Origin: an uncultured Paraprevotella sp.
GTDB lineage: Bacteria > Bacteroidota > Bacteroidia > Bacteroidales > Bacteroidaceae
Direction: 5' to 3'
NCBI GenBank assembly: GCA_944320765.1
Contig: CALUIS010000015.1
Location: 1 to 64,000, forward strand
Length of the DNA stretch: 64,000 nt
Part shown: piece by piece, positions 33,522 through 42,811 of the stretch
How positions within the stretch are numbered: position 1 is the first letter of the stretch
Layout of the letters: every line of letters begins with the position of its first letter
The notes under the pieces: model-generated
What the model was told of the DNA's origin: nothing
The model's input: only the letters and a program-made list of their open reading frames with translations
Databases searched by the model: none
Translations under genes and position numbers: made by a program

Positions 33522-34478
33522 ATGGATTGCAGAGAAAAAATGTCTTATAATAGTGGGCGCGGAAAGGCTTCTCCTGCACTTTTGCGCCGCTATTACCAAT
33601 ATTTGAAATTGGAGCGGGGACTCTCCGGCAACACTCTGGAGGCTTATACGGAGGATTTGAGGAAGTTCCTGGATTTTTTGTCTTCAGGCGGCATGGACTT
33701 CCGGACGGTGACGGAAGACGACCTGCATCAGTTCATGGCCGTGTTGGCGGATGTCGGGATACAGCCCCGTTCGATGGCCCGCATCTTGTCCGGGGTGCGC
33801 TCGTTCTACCGCTTCCTGTGTCTGGAAAAGGAAATCCGGCAGGACCCGACCGAGTTGCTGGAGACCCCCAGGATCGGACGCCGCCTGCCGGAAATCCTGA
33901 CGGTGGAGGAGATAGACACCCTTATCGGCAGTATTGACCTGGAATGGCCGGAAGGCCGTCGGAACCGGGCCATCATGGAGATGCTGTACAGTTGCGGGCT
34001 GCGGGTGAGCGAACTGTGCGCCCTCAAACTTTCGGACTTGTTCCTGGACGAAGGGTTCATCAAGGTAGAGGGGAAGGGCGGCAAAGAGCGGCTGGTGCCG
34101 ATTTCCGGGCGTGCCGTGCAGGAACTGGAGGCATGGTTTGAAGACCGGAAAGACATCCGGGCCAAACCGGGATGCGAGGATTACCTTTTCCTAAGTCTCC
34201 GGCGGGGAAGGCCCTTGTCGCGGATAACCGTTTTTTATTGGGTGAAGGAGCAGGCCGCTGCGGCGGGCATCCGGAAGAACATCAGTCCCCACACGTTCCG
34301 CCATTCTTTCGCCACCCATCTGTTGGAGGGGGGGGCCAACCTGCGTGCCATACAGGCCATGCTGGGGCATGAGTCCATCTCGACCACGGAAATCTATACC
34401 CATGTGGACCGGAGCCGGCTGCGGGCGGAAATCCTGCACCATCACCCCCGTAATCTTCGCGAAAATCCTACGAAATGA
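33522..34478 (+). CDS. xerD: XerD-type tyrosine recombinase
   Basis: This 318-residue site-specific recombinase resolves chromosome dimers. An N-terminal core-binding SAM-like domain (about 20-110, YYQYLKLERGLSGNTLEAYTEDL) precedes the catalytic domain. The tyrosine recombinase residues are present: Arg in SCGLRVSEL, His and Arg in HTFRHSFATHLL, His in LGHESISTTEIY and the Tyr nucleophile in that last motif. In-frame ATGs occur at 33498, 33522 and 33540; the promoter position excludes the first. The setting beside aroQ and pyk and the lack of mobile-element genes mark it as the housekeeping enzyme rather than an integrase. Confidence 0.92.
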   Translation: MDCREKMSYNSGRGKASPALLRRYYQYLKLERGLSGNTLEAYTEDLRKFLDFLSSGGMDFRTVTEDDLHQFMAVLADVGIQPRSMARILSGVRSFYRFLCLEKEIRQDPTELLETPRIGRRLPEILTVEEIDTLIGSIDLEWPEGRRNRAIMEMLYSCGLRVSELCALKLSDLFLDEGFIKVEGKGGKERLVPISGRAVQELEAWFEDRKDIRAKPGCEDYLFLSLRRGRPLSRITVFYWVKEQAAAAGIRKNISPHTFRHSFATHLLEGGANLRAIQAMLGHESISTTEIYTHVDRSRLRAEILHHHPRNLRENPTK

Positions 34479-34563
34479 TAACGGCAGAGGGGGAAAAGGG
34501 CAAGAAACCGTGTTTTTTTGCAATATTTTAAGCTCTAAAGTAACACTGTCTATTAAAGATTTG

Positions 34564-34571
34564 TATCTTTG
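34564..34571 (+). promoter_or_regulatory. Bacteroidales -7 promoter element for the TPR lipoprotein gene
   Basis: TATCTTTG fits TAnnTTTG and lies 33 bases before the ATG at 34605, giving a leader of roughly 25-30 bases. The -33 region is weak by eye. The downstream gene uses a uniform set of common codons, which fits high expression. Confidence 0.55.
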
Positions 34572-34604
34572 CAACTGGAACTATTAATTTTAAACAGTGT
34601 TAGT

Positions 34605-36287
34605 ATGCGTAAAAATTATTATTTAGTCATGTCGTTGGCTGCTGTTGCGGCTCTTTCGTCATGCAAAAAGTTGGGCGATCTTTCGGCTGACAACTTTACG
34701 GTGACCCCCACGCCGCTTGAGGCCATTGCCGGCCAGGTGCCTGCCACTATCGACGGCAAGTTCCCCGAGAAGTATATGAAGAAGAAGGCCGTGGTGACGG
34801 TCACTCCGGTCTTGAAGTACGAAGGTGGCGAGGCCAAGGGCCAGAGTGCCACGTTCCAGGGCGAGAAAGTTCAGGGCAACGACCAGGCCATCTCTTACAA
34901 GGCTGGCGGTACCTACACGATGAAGTCGGTGTTCGACTATGTTCCGGCTATGATTCAGTCCGACCTTTACCTGCAGTTCGATGCCAAGGTGGGCAAGAAG
35001 ACCGTGTCCGTGCCTGAAGTGAAGGTGGGCTACGGTGTGGTTTCCACTTCGCAGCTGCTCAAGAACACGTTGGCCTCTGTGAAGCCGTCTTTGGCTGCCG
35101 ACGCTTACCAGCGTATTATCGCCGAGAAGCAGGAAGCCAACATCAAGTTCTTGATTGAGCAGGCCAAGTTGCGTGATTCCGAGTTGAATTCCGACAACGT
35201 GAAGGAGTTCGTGGCCATGATGAAGGAAATCAACGACGCGAAAGAGACACGCGCTTTGAAAAATATCGAGATTTCAGCTTATGCCTCTCCCGATGGAGCC
35301 CTTGACCTGAACACCCGTCTGGCTGAGCAGCGTCAGAACAATACGGACAAGTACCTCCAGAAGGAGATGAAGAAGATCGAGATGGAAGGCCAGGTGGACA
35401 CGAAGTACACGGCCGAAGACTGGGACGGTTTCCAGGAGTTGGTTTCCGCCAGCAACATCCAGGACAAGGAGGTTATCTTGCGTGTGCTTTCCATGTACAA
35501 GGATCCGGAAGAGCGTGAGGCCCAAATCAAGAACATGTCTGCCGTATTCACCGAATTGGCTGAGACCATTCTTCCTGAATTGCGTCGCGCACGTTTGACG
35601 ATGAATTATGAAATCATCGGCCGCAGCGACGAGCAGATCGTGGATCAGTTCGGCAGCGACGCTTCCAAGTTGAGCGTGGAAGAATTGCTGTACGGTGCCA
35701 ACCTGGCTTCTGTTTCCAACAAGGAAGCTTGGTATCAGAAGACCACGGAGCTTTATCCGAACGACTACCGTGCATACAACAACCTCGGTATGCTGGCTTA
35801 CCAGAAGGGCGACATGAGCGCGGCCGAGAACTACTTCAACAAGGCCAAGTCTTTGAAGGACGCTCCGGAGGTGAATGCCAACCTGGCTCTTATCGAGCTG
35901 AACAAGGGTAACGTGAGCGCGGCCGAGGCCAGCTTGGGCAAGGCTTCCGGTGCGGAAGGCTTCAACGAGGCTACTGCCGCCTTGAACATTGCCAAGGGTT
36001 CTTACCAGCAGGCTGCCAACGCTGCCAATGGCGTGAAGTCCAACACTGCCGCTTTGGCGCAGATCCTGAACAAGGACTATGCCGGTGCGAAGGCAACGTT
36101 GAACGGTGTGGCTAACAAGGACGCTTACACTTCTTATCTGTTGGCTGTCGTTGCCGCCCGCACGAACGATGCTGCCGGTGTCAGCACGAACCTGAAGGAT
36201 GCGGTCAGCAAGGATTCTTCTTTGAAGGACCGTGCCGCCAAGGATTTGGAATTCGCTGAATACAAATCTGCCGTTGAAAGCTTGTAA
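34605..36287 (+). CDS. Outer-membrane TPR lipoprotein
   Basis: This 560-residue lipoprotein has a signal peptide ending AALSSC-KKLG. The N-terminal half (about 25-170) is beta-rich. A segment with IEISAYASPDGALDLNTRLAEQR follows (about 220-250) and resembles an OmpA-like peptidoglycan-binding motif. TPR repeats fill about residues 385-540 (YNNLGMLAYQKGDMSAAENYFNKAK). Proteins of this plan are conserved in Bacteroidales and probably link the outer membrane to the cell wall. The frame is open upstream to 34569, but ATG at 34605 starts the signal peptide. Lys-Lys after the Cys suggests retention on the periplasmic face. Confidence 0.85.
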   Translation: MRKNYYLVMSLAAVAALSSCKKLGDLSADNFTVTPTPLEAIAGQVPATIDGKFPEKYMKKKAVVTVTPVLKYEGGEAKGQSATFQGEKVQGNDQAISYKAGGTYTMKSVFDYVPAMIQSDLYLQFDAKVGKKTVSVPEVKVGYGVVSTSQLLKNTLASVKPSLAADAYQRIIAEKQEANIKFLIEQAKLRDSELNSDNVKEFVAMMKEINDAKETRALKNIEISAYASPDGALDLNTRLAEQRQNNTDKYLQKEMKKIEMEGQVDTKYTAEDWDGFQELVSASNIQDKEVILRVLSMYKDPEEREAQIKNMSAVFTELAETILPELRRARLTMNYEIIGRSDEQIVDQFGSDASKLSVEELLYGANLASVSNKEAWYQKTTELYPNDYRAYNNLGMLAYQKGDMSAAENYFNKAKSLKDAPEVNANLALIELNKGNVSAAEASLGKASGAEGFNEATAALNIAKGSYQQAANAANGVKSNTAALAQILNKDYAGAKATLNGVANKDAYTSYLLAVVAARTNDAAGVSTNLKDAVSKDSSLKDRAAKDLEFAEYKSAVESL

Positions 36288-36303
36288 TTCGCGAAACTTT
36301 TAG

Positions 36304-37314
36304 ATGAAGAGAGTTATTCTCTATACATTTTGTGGATTCACCCTGCTCAGTTGTGGAGGATCTGAAGACCGGTTCCGGTTGGAAGGAGAATTCGAACACC
36401 TGCGGCAGGGTGAATTCTATATTTACAGTAATGACGGGGGTACGGCGGGAGTAGACACGCTCAAAATCGAGAACGGGGAGTTTGAGTATGAGACGGCGTT
36501 GGACGGCCATGCCACGTATTACCTTTTATATCCGAACTTGTCCGAACAGGTGATTTTCGGAGAGTCGGGGGATGTTGTCAAGGTGAAGGGGGATGCCCGG
36601 AACCTGAAGAGCGTGGAAGTCAAGGGGAACAAGGCCAATGAGGAACTGACGGCTTTCCGTCTGGAAAACCTGGACCGGAGCGTGACGGAAGTGCGGAAGG
36701 CTGCCGTAGCCTATATGGCGCAGTCGCCAGAGTCGCCCGTAAGTGTCTTTCTATTCCGGGAGTATTTCCTGTCGGCAGAAGACCTGTCGCAGGGAGAGGT
36801 GGAAAAACACTATCGTGCGTTGTGCAAGGCGCAGCCGGAGAACCTGCAGCTGTTGGGCTTGCGGTCCGACGTGGAAGGCAGAGGCCGGAAAGTGGCGAAA
36901 GGGAAGCCGCTTCCTGATTTCCATTTCGTGGAAGAGAACGGGGATACGGTCCGTGCGTCGGATTTCCGTGGCAAGCCGTTGCTGATGATATTCTGGGCTT
37001 CTTGGGAAAACCGCAGCACTTCTGATTTGTTCCGTATCCGTTATTTTATGAAGCAGAATGCGGGCAAGGTGGGAGCGGTGAGCATCTCGCTGGACGTGAA
37101 TGACGCTTCCCGTAAGGGCGTGGAGCGGATGGACAGCATTTCGTGGCCTGTCTATTGTGACAAACATGCCTGGAACAGTCCGTTGGTCAAGCAGTTCGAT
37201 GTCCGTTCCGTACCTTATTATATATTGGTGGGGGCTGACGGAAAGGTGTTGACGACCGGCACTTCGTACGAGAAAGACTTGCTGCCGGAACTCAACAAGT
37301 TGGTCAAGCCATAG
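36304..37314 (+). CDS. Lipoprotein with DUF4369-like and thioredoxin-fold domains, CxxC lost
   Basis: This 336-residue protein has a lipoprotein signal peptide (TLLSC-GGSED). A beta-rich DUF4369-like domain (about 22-115) contains GEFYIYSNDGG and LKIENGEFEYE, followed by a helical linker. The C-terminal thioredoxin/TlpA-type fold (about 195-330) contains GKPLPDFHF, FRGKPLLMIFWASW and the cis-Pro loop VRSVPYYILV. Where active proteins have W-C-x-x-C the sequence is ASWENRS, so both cysteines are missing and redox activity is unlikely. Many Bacteroidales carry families of such lipoproteins. It follows the TPR lipoprotein by 16 bases and precedes yifB by 13. Confidence 0.85.
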   Translation: MKRVILYTFCGFTLLSCGGSEDRFRLEGEFEHLRQGEFYIYSNDGGTAGVDTLKIENGEFEYETALDGHATYYLLYPNLSEQVIFGESGDVVKVKGDARNLKSVEVKGNKANEELTAFRLENLDRSVTEVRKAAVAYMAQSPESPVSVFLFREYFLSAEDLSQGEVEKHYRALCKAQPENLQLLGLRSDVEGRGRKVAKGKPLPDFHFVEENGDTVRASDFRGKPLLMIFWASWENRSTSDLFRIRYFMKQNAGKVGAVSISLDVNDASRKGVERMDSISWPVYCDKHAWNSPLVKQFDVRSVPYYILVGADGKVLTTGTSYEKDLLPELNKLVKP

Positions 37315-37327
37315 CGGTAGGAGGGTC

Positions 37328-38866
37328 ATGCTGGTAAAAGTTTATGGGGCGTCGGTCCAAGGGCTTTCCGCCATTCCTGTCACGATAGAAGTGAATGCGG
37401 CACGGGGCATCAAGTTTTATTTGGTGGGATTGCCGGACAATGCCGTGAGGGAGAGCCATGAACGCATCGTGGCGGCTGTCGAGAACAGCGGGTTTCGCTT
37501 CCCTTCCAAACAGTTTGTGATTAACATGGCGCCGGCGGACATCCGCAAGGAAGGGGCTGGTTTTGATTTGCCGTTGGCGGTGGGTATTTTGGCCACGGAC
37601 GGGAAGGTGAAACCGGACAAGTTGCCTCATGCCATGTTGCTGGGTGAGTTGAGCCTCGATGGCAGCCTGCAACCCGTGAAGGGGGCGCTTCCGGTGGCCA
37701 TCAAGGCCCGTGAGATGGGATATCAACATCTGATTGTTCCGGAGCAGAATGTGCGTGAGGCCGCTGTGGTGAACCAGTTGAAGGTGTACGGCGCGAACCA
37801 TATCCGGCAGGTCATCCAGTTCCTGAACGATGAAGGGGACCTGCAACCTACGGAAATCGACACGCGGGCCGAGTTCTATGCCCAGCAGGCCCATTTCGAT
37901 TTTGATTTCGCCGACGTGAAGGGACAGGAGCAGGTGAAGCGTGCCCTTGAGGTGGCTGCGGCCGGGGGGCATAATGTCATCATGATCGGTCCGCCGGGAA
38001 GCGGAAAGTCCATGATGGCCAAGCGTCTGCCTTCCATCCTTCCGCCCTTGTCCTTGGGCGAGAGTTTGGAGACCACGCAGATACATTCCGTGGCCGGTAA
38101 GTTGGGACGGGACAGTTCGCTGATTGCGCAACGGCCGTTCCGCGCTCCGCATCATACGATTTCTCAAATAGCCCTGGTCGGCGGCGGCACGAATCCCCAG
38201 CCGGGAGAGGTCAGTCTGGCGCATAACGGAGTGTTGTTCTGTGACGAGCTTCCGGAATTCTCGCGGTCGGTACTCGAGGTGTTGCGCCAGCCGTTGGAGG
38301 ACCGCCAGATTACCATTTCCCGTGCCAAGTACAGCATTACCTATCCTTGTTCCTTCATGTTCGTGGCTTCCATGAACCCTTGCCCGTGCGGTTACTACAA
38401 TCATCCCACGAAGGCTTGTGTTTGTACGCCGGGACAGATTCATCGTTATCTGCATAAGATTTCAGGTCCGTTGCTCGATCGTATTGATTTGCAGATTGAG
38501 ATTACGCCCTTGTCATTCGAGGAGATGTCACGCACGGCGCCGGGTGAGAGCAGTGCGGTGATTCGTGAACGGGTGATCCGTGCCCGTCGTATTCAGGAGC
38601 AACGTTATTCGGACGAAAAGGGCATCCATTGCAACGCGCAGATGACTTCCCGTCTGTTGCGGGAATATGCGTCGCTCGACGGGCCTTGTACCGAAATGTT
38701 GCGTACAGCCATGACGCGCCTTCAGCTTTCTGCACGTGCTTATGATCGCATTTTGCGTGTGGCCCGCACCATCGCGGACTTGGCTGGGAGCGTACATATC
38801 GGGCAGGAACATGTGGCCGAGGCCATCGGTTACCGCAATCTGGATCGGAGCAGTTGGGGGGAATGA
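37328..38866 (+). CDS. yifB: YifB/ComM-family Mg-chelatase-like AAA+ ATPase
   Basis: This 512-residue protein has an N-terminal Lon-protease-like domain (about 1-165, without the catalytic dyad), a chelatase-type AAA+ domain with Walker A GPPGSGKS near residue 221 and Walker B-like LFCDELPEF, and a C-terminal region with a CxCGYYNHPTKACVC cysteine cluster. ComM in naturally transformable bacteria is a branch-migration helicase that helps integrate DNA; the role in Bacteroidales is less clear. It ends 28 bases before a strong terminator. Confidence 0.93.
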   Translation: MLVKVYGASVQGLSAIPVTIEVNAARGIKFYLVGLPDNAVRESHERIVAAVENSGFRFPSKQFVINMAPADIRKEGAGFDLPLAVGILATDGKVKPDKLPHAMLLGELSLDGSLQPVKGALPVAIKAREMGYQHLIVPEQNVREAAVVNQLKVYGANHIRQVIQFLNDEGDLQPTEIDTRAEFYAQQAHFDFDFADVKGQEQVKRALEVAAAGGHNVIMIGPPGSGKSMMAKRLPSILPPLSLGESLETTQIHSVAGKLGRDSSLIAQRPFRAPHHTISQIALVGGGTNPQPGEVSLAHNGVLFCDELPEFSRSVLEVLRQPLEDRQITISRAKYSITYPCSFMFVASMNPCPCGYYNHPTKACVCTPGQIHRYLHKISGPLLDRIDLQIEITPLSFEEMSRTAPGESSAVIRERVIRARRIQEQRYSDEKGIHCNAQMTSRLLREYASLDGPCTEMLRTAMTRLQLSARAYDRILRVARTIADLAGSVHIGQEHVAEAIGYRNLDRSSWGE

Positions 38867-38893
38867 TGGATAAAGGACAAGGTGTGCGAAAAG

Positions 38894-38933
38894 GCCCCCG
38901 CAACAGAGGATGACATCTGATGCGGGGGCTTTC
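38894..38933. terminator. Bidirectional intrinsic terminator between yifB and the beta-helix protein gene
   Basis: GCCCCCGCA (38894-38902) pairs with TGCGGGGGC (38921-38929) across an 18-base loop. AAA runs precede the left arm and TTT follows the right, giving a GC-rich hairpin with U tracts on both strands. It lies between two convergent genes. Confidence 0.85.
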
Positions 38934-38952
38934 TGTTCCGGTCTCGGGAAGG

Positions 38953-41900
38953 TCAGGGTACGAGTATTTTTTGGTTGTTCACCACATATACTCCGGAGGG
39001 AATGGAGATGCGGGTCGTACCGGCGTTCATCCGTTCGGCGTGAATGCAGCGGCCGTCCATGGCTGCGATGGTGATATCCTGCGCCTCTTCGGCTGTGATG
39101 GTCAGCAGGTTGTCTGTGGTGCGGATTTTTAGGTTTCCGACCGTTGGGGCCGCCTCTTGTATGCCTGTGCCTCTCTTTTCTACGGTGAAAGTCTGTTCCG
39201 GCGCAAACGGCGAGCCGGCATAGCCGGCATCAACGGTCTGCACGCTCCAAGCATATTTGCCTTCGGGCAGGTTTTGCAGCGTCCAGCCCAGATTCATCCA
39301 GGCGTTACCCATCTGGCTCACGCGGCGTTGTCCGGTAGCGATGTCGGCGTTGGGAAAGGTCAGGTACAGGCCTGTTTTCAAGTCGCGGATGTAGTAATTG
39401 TAGGATAAGGCCTTTTTGTCGGTCTCCTGATCTGAGCCGGCGTCCCATTTCAGGGTCGCCGTCCCATTCTCGACTGTGGCCGAGAGATTGGTCGGAGCGG
39501 TCGGAGGCGTGTTGGATTCTTGGGTCTGGTTCTTGCAGAGCAGGGCCAGCCGTCTGTCGCTTGTCCATCCGTGGTATCCGCCGGTGCGGTTGCCGCTGAT
39601 GAGAATGTCGTTTTTGCCGGTATTGGTGAAGTCGGCCAGTTCGATGGAGGATTCGCTGACTCCCGGCAGATTGATATCACTCTTGGCGAGGTTGCCTTTC
39701 CCGTCGTTCAGGTACACGTCGGTCTGCGGAACGTTGCCTTGCGACATGTTCCATCCGGTGACAATCAGGTCGTAGCTTCCGTCATTGTTCCAGTCGCAGA
39801 ACCGTACAGGCTGGGTGACATTGTCGAACATGTATTCGTAGAATTCCTGATGTGTCTTGAATGTCCCGTCTCCGTTATTCAGGTAGACGGTGACGATTTT
39901 TCCGCCTTGCTCGAAAGTCGTGTTCCATTGTTCTCCTACAGCATAGCCGCCCACGGCGATGTCCAGCAACCCATCGTTGTTGATGTCTGCATAGGCCATG
40001 CCGCCCCGTGTGCCTTTCTCGTTGAATCCCACGTTCTTTTCGGTGAAGTTTCCCTTTCCGTCATTGTACCAGATGCGGGTGTATACGCCGCCGTCCTTGT
40101 TAGATAGCAGGCATATGTCGATGTTCCGGTCGTTATTGAAGTCGGCGTAAATCATGTTGGGGTCTGAGAAGCCTCCGGGCAGGGCTAACAGAGATTCCGG
40201 CCCGCTGAACGAACGGTCGGCCTGTTGCAGGAAGAAACTGTTGTCCTTGCCGTTTCCGATGAAGAAGTAGTCGCTGTATCCGTCATTGTTGATGTCGGCG
40301 ATGCCGCAGGCGGGTGATGTATTCTTGCCCGTGGAAATCCGTTGTGCCGTCAGTTTTCCGTTCCCGTCATTCAGAAGGACGGCGTTATAGCTGTCCCAGA
40401 AGTCCCATCCGGCTTGCACCAGATCCATATAGCCGTCTCCGTTCAGGTCGCCGGCGGCCAGATTGTTCATATAAAGGTTTTTGATTCCTTGCGTGCCCAC
40501 GAAGGCGTAGTCGCCTTTGTTGATGCGTACGCCGCCTTGTGTGAACTGAAAGTTTTCTCCGCCTCCGTAGACGATGTCTTTCAGGTTGTCGTTGTTCAGG
40601 TCCACAGCGATGGCGGTGCCGAGTTTGAATCCTTCCTCGTCGGCAATGTAGTCGATTTCTTCGTCCTCATTTCCTTCCGCAATGGAATCCAGTGGAGCGT
40701 AGCCGGTCGGCTTCGCCCATTCCTTGATGTCTTGGTAGGCCGTTTCCAGTCCGGCTGCGTTCTTGATGTATTCCGCCACGCTGGAGTTGTTGATGCCCCA
40801 GGAATTGTGGTTGCCGTTCTTGTTCCGCGAGATTTCGCCGCGTTCACACCAGTTGTCCTGTACGGTGAAGTAATCTGTTCCTTCGTCGGTGTACAGGTCG
40901 AAGTTGGAGTGGCGCATGTCGTACATCACGGGGTTGAACATCGGGCTGCCCACATTTTCAATCCGGTTGCCCGTGATGGACGAGTTGGGTTGTGAGGACA
41001 AAGTGTAGATGGCGCCTGCATCTCTCATTTGATTGGAGAAATTGTGGATGTAGTTGTTCCGGATGTGATTGTCGTGCATGCAGCTGGCATCCGGATTCCA
41101 TCCCCATCCCATGCTGATGGCAGAGTATGGTGTGTCGGTGATTTCGTTGTTCCGGATGTTGACGTTGGAGGCGAATCCGATGCCGATGCCCACGCATCCC
41201 CAGTCTTCGCTGGCTGGACTGACGATGTAGTTGTTGGAAATGTTGACGGTGTCGCAGACTTCCCTTGGGTCGGCCGGATTCCAAGCTTGGTGGGCCTCGA
41301 AGTTTTCATCTCCGAAGAAACCAGCCTGTATGGCGGTGCCGCCCACGCGGTTGAACACGCATCCTTCCACATGCATTTGTTTCGTGCCGCTGACGAAGTC
41401 AATAGCCGTGGAGGCCATGTGCTGGAACTGACAACGTTCGAAACTGACGCTACGGGCGTTCTTTACGCAGATGCCGGCCGACGGACGCCCCAGGTAGGCC
41501 ACGTTGCCTGCTGGGACAGAGGGATCGGAGTAAGCGTCCAGGATATATTGTCCGGCTTGCAGGGCTATTTCTCCGGCATAGGAAGGTCGCATCCATGTGG
41601 TGTGCTCGAAGGTGATGCCCCGGAAGTAGATGTCGGACACCGGATCGTCCAGCGTTCCTTCTATTCTCACCAGGGTCTCCAGCGCGGGTACGATGACCTC
41701 CACGTTCTCCGGGGTTTCTCCGCAGCGCGGCCAGTAGTAGACTTTTCCGGCGATGCTGTCGTGATACCATTCTTGCGGACGGTTCAGCAGTCCGATGGCG
41801 TTGGAGAAGTAGAAGAAGTGGTTGGAGACGCTGTTTTCGTCGGCGCGGAGGATAGGCCAGGGGCGTTTGAACTCCAGTTCGCTTTCAGGATCTTTGAAAG

Positions 41901-42639
41901 TGACGGTGGTCCATTTGTCGTTCGTTTGCATGTGGTCCACGCGCATGTGGTTTATGGTCCAGTCTTGTATGATGGTCATCTCCAGTCCTTCTGCATTCTC
42001 CAGCGGCATCCGTGGCGTGGGGATGACCAGTTGTTTCTTTTCCTTGTCCATGGAAACCAGGCGGGAGAGCGACAGATCGTCAAAGCTGCTGGCCCGTTTC
42101 ATCTTGAGGTCGTTGACGTAGAGTTGCCGGAAATTCAGAGGCTGGCCGCCGAACGAGGGGGTCGGTGCGGCCCATACTTGGTTCTGGGCCACCTGCGGCA
42201 GTCCTTCCACTGTTCCGGCCGGTGTCCAGCCGTTGACGCTGACACCACCGCTCAGTATGGGTTGTTCTCCTTCGGCGGCTTCAATGAGGGTGGGAGAAGA
42301 GGGGGTGCCGGAGTCTTCAGGAGTCAGTATGAGTGTTTCGGTCAGTGTATAAGTGCCTCCTTTTAATATAATGTGTACTTTGCCCAGCGTGTTCTCATCC
42401 GTTGTGGCCCGTAGTCCGCGTACGTGTTCCAATGCTTTCTGGAGAGATGCGAATGGAGTGTCATCGGTGCCTTGGGCGTTATCGTTTCCCGCGGGGGATA
42501 CATAGATGTAGGTGTTGCCGGTATCGGGCGCGGTTTGCGCTATAGCCGGGTGATTTGATTGTAGAGGGCGGGGGAAGGCTTGTAACATTTCGTAGCTGGC
42601 CAGTGCAAGGGAAGATAGCAAGATCCATGTCTTTTTCAT
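38953..42639 (-). CDS. Secreted parallel beta-helix protein (GH141-like) with FG-GAP repeats
   Basis: This 1228-residue exported protein starts with a signal peptide (about 1-22) and IYVSPAGNDNAQGTDDTPFASLQKA, the usual opening of beta-helix glycosidases such as GH141. It continues with GGTYTLTETLIL and a beta-helix to about residue 650 (SFERCQF, VNISNNYIV, NIRNNEITDTPYSAISMG). Seven or so FG-GAP/VCBS repeats follow (about 670-1015; D-x-N-x-D-G calcium-type loops such as ADINNDGYSDYFF), then a fibronectin III domain (about 1045-1150). A C-terminal domain of the Bacteroidales sorting-tail type ends SGVYVVNNQKILV. It may act on a plant or host glycan. No TonB-receptor partner is adjacent. Confidence 0.8.
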   Translation of the reverse strand: MKKTWILLSSLALASYEMLQAFPRPLQSNHPAIAQTAPDTGNTYIYVSPAGNDNAQGTDDTPFASLQKALEHVRGLRATTDENTLGKVHIILKGGTYTLTETLILTPEDSGTPSSPTLIEAAEGEQPILSGGVSVNGWTPAGTVEGLPQVAQNQVWAAPTPSFGGQPLNFRQLYVNDLKMKRASSFDDLSLSRLVSMDKEKKQLVIPTPRMPLENAEGLEMTIIQDWTINHMRVDHMQTNDKWTTVTFKDPESELEFKRPWPILRADENSVSNHFFYFSNAIGLLNRPQEWYHDSIAGKVYYWPRCGETPENVEVIVPALETLVRIEGTLDDPVSDIYFRGITFEHTTWMRPSYAGEIALQAGQYILDAYSDPSVPAGNVAYLGRPSAGICVKNARSVSFERCQFQHMASTAIDFVSGTKQMHVEGCVFNRVGGTAIQAGFFGDENFEAHQAWNPADPREVCDTVNISNNYIVSPASEDWGCVGIGIGFASNVNIRNNEITDTPYSAISMGWGWNPDASCMHDNHIRNNYIHNFSNQMRDAGAIYTLSSQPNSSITGNRIENVGSPMFNPVMYDMRHSNFDLYTDEGTDYFTVQDNWCERGEISRNKNGNHNSWGINNSSVAEYIKNAAGLETAYQDIKEWAKPTGYAPLDSIAEGNEDEEIDYIADEEGFKLGTAIAVDLNNDNLKDIVYGGGENFQFTQGGVRINKGDYAFVGTQGIKNLYMNNLAAGDLNGDGYMDLVQAGWDFWDSYNAVLLNDGNGKLTAQRISTGKNTSPACGIADINNDGYSDYFFIGNGKDNSFFLQQADRSFSGPESLLALPGGFSDPNMIYADFNNDRNIDICLLSNKDGGVYTRIWYNDGKGNFTEKNVGFNEKGTRGGMAYADINNDGLLDIAVGGYAVGEQWNTTFEQGGKIVTVYLNNGDGTFKTHQEFYEYMFDNVTQPVRFCDWNNDGSYDLIVTGWNMSQGNVPQTDVYLNDGKGNLAKSDINLPGVSESSIELADFTNTGKNDILISGNRTGGYHGWTSDRRLALLCKNQTQESNTPPTAPTNLSATVENGTATLKWDAGSDQETDKKALSYNYYIRDLKTGLYLTFPNADIATGQRRVSQMGNAWMNLGWTLQNLPEGKYAWSVQTVDAGYAGSPFAPEQTFTVEKRGTGIQEAAPTVGNLKIRTTDNLLTITAEEAQDITIAAMDGRCIHAERMNAGTTRISIPSGVYVVNNQKILVP

Positions 42640-42673
42640 GTCAGTATGTGTTGGTTAATAATTAAAGAACGTG

Positions 42674-42703
42674 CAAAAGTAGCAAAATCCCAGTGCAACC
42701 CAA
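42674..42703 (-). promoter_or_regulatory. Promoter of the beta-helix protein gene
   Basis: Read on the minus strand, TACTTTTG (complement of 42674-42681) fits TAnnTTTG. A TTG (complement of 42701-42703) lies 19 bases upstream as the -33 element. The start codon is about 35 bases downstream of the -7 box. Confidence 0.65.
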
Positions 42704-42811
42704 TTGCATTTTATCGATAAAAAATAGGATTTTGTCGATATTTTAAGGATTTTCCGATATTGGGCGATGAACGTTTTTAGGATAGTGGTGGTGAGAATAT
42801 TGGGAAAGTTG

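Noticed and set aside
33522..34478. Integrase of a mobile element
   Set aside because: The gene neighbourhood (aroQ, pyk, rbfA) and length fit housekeeping XerD; no attachment repeats or phage genes are seen.
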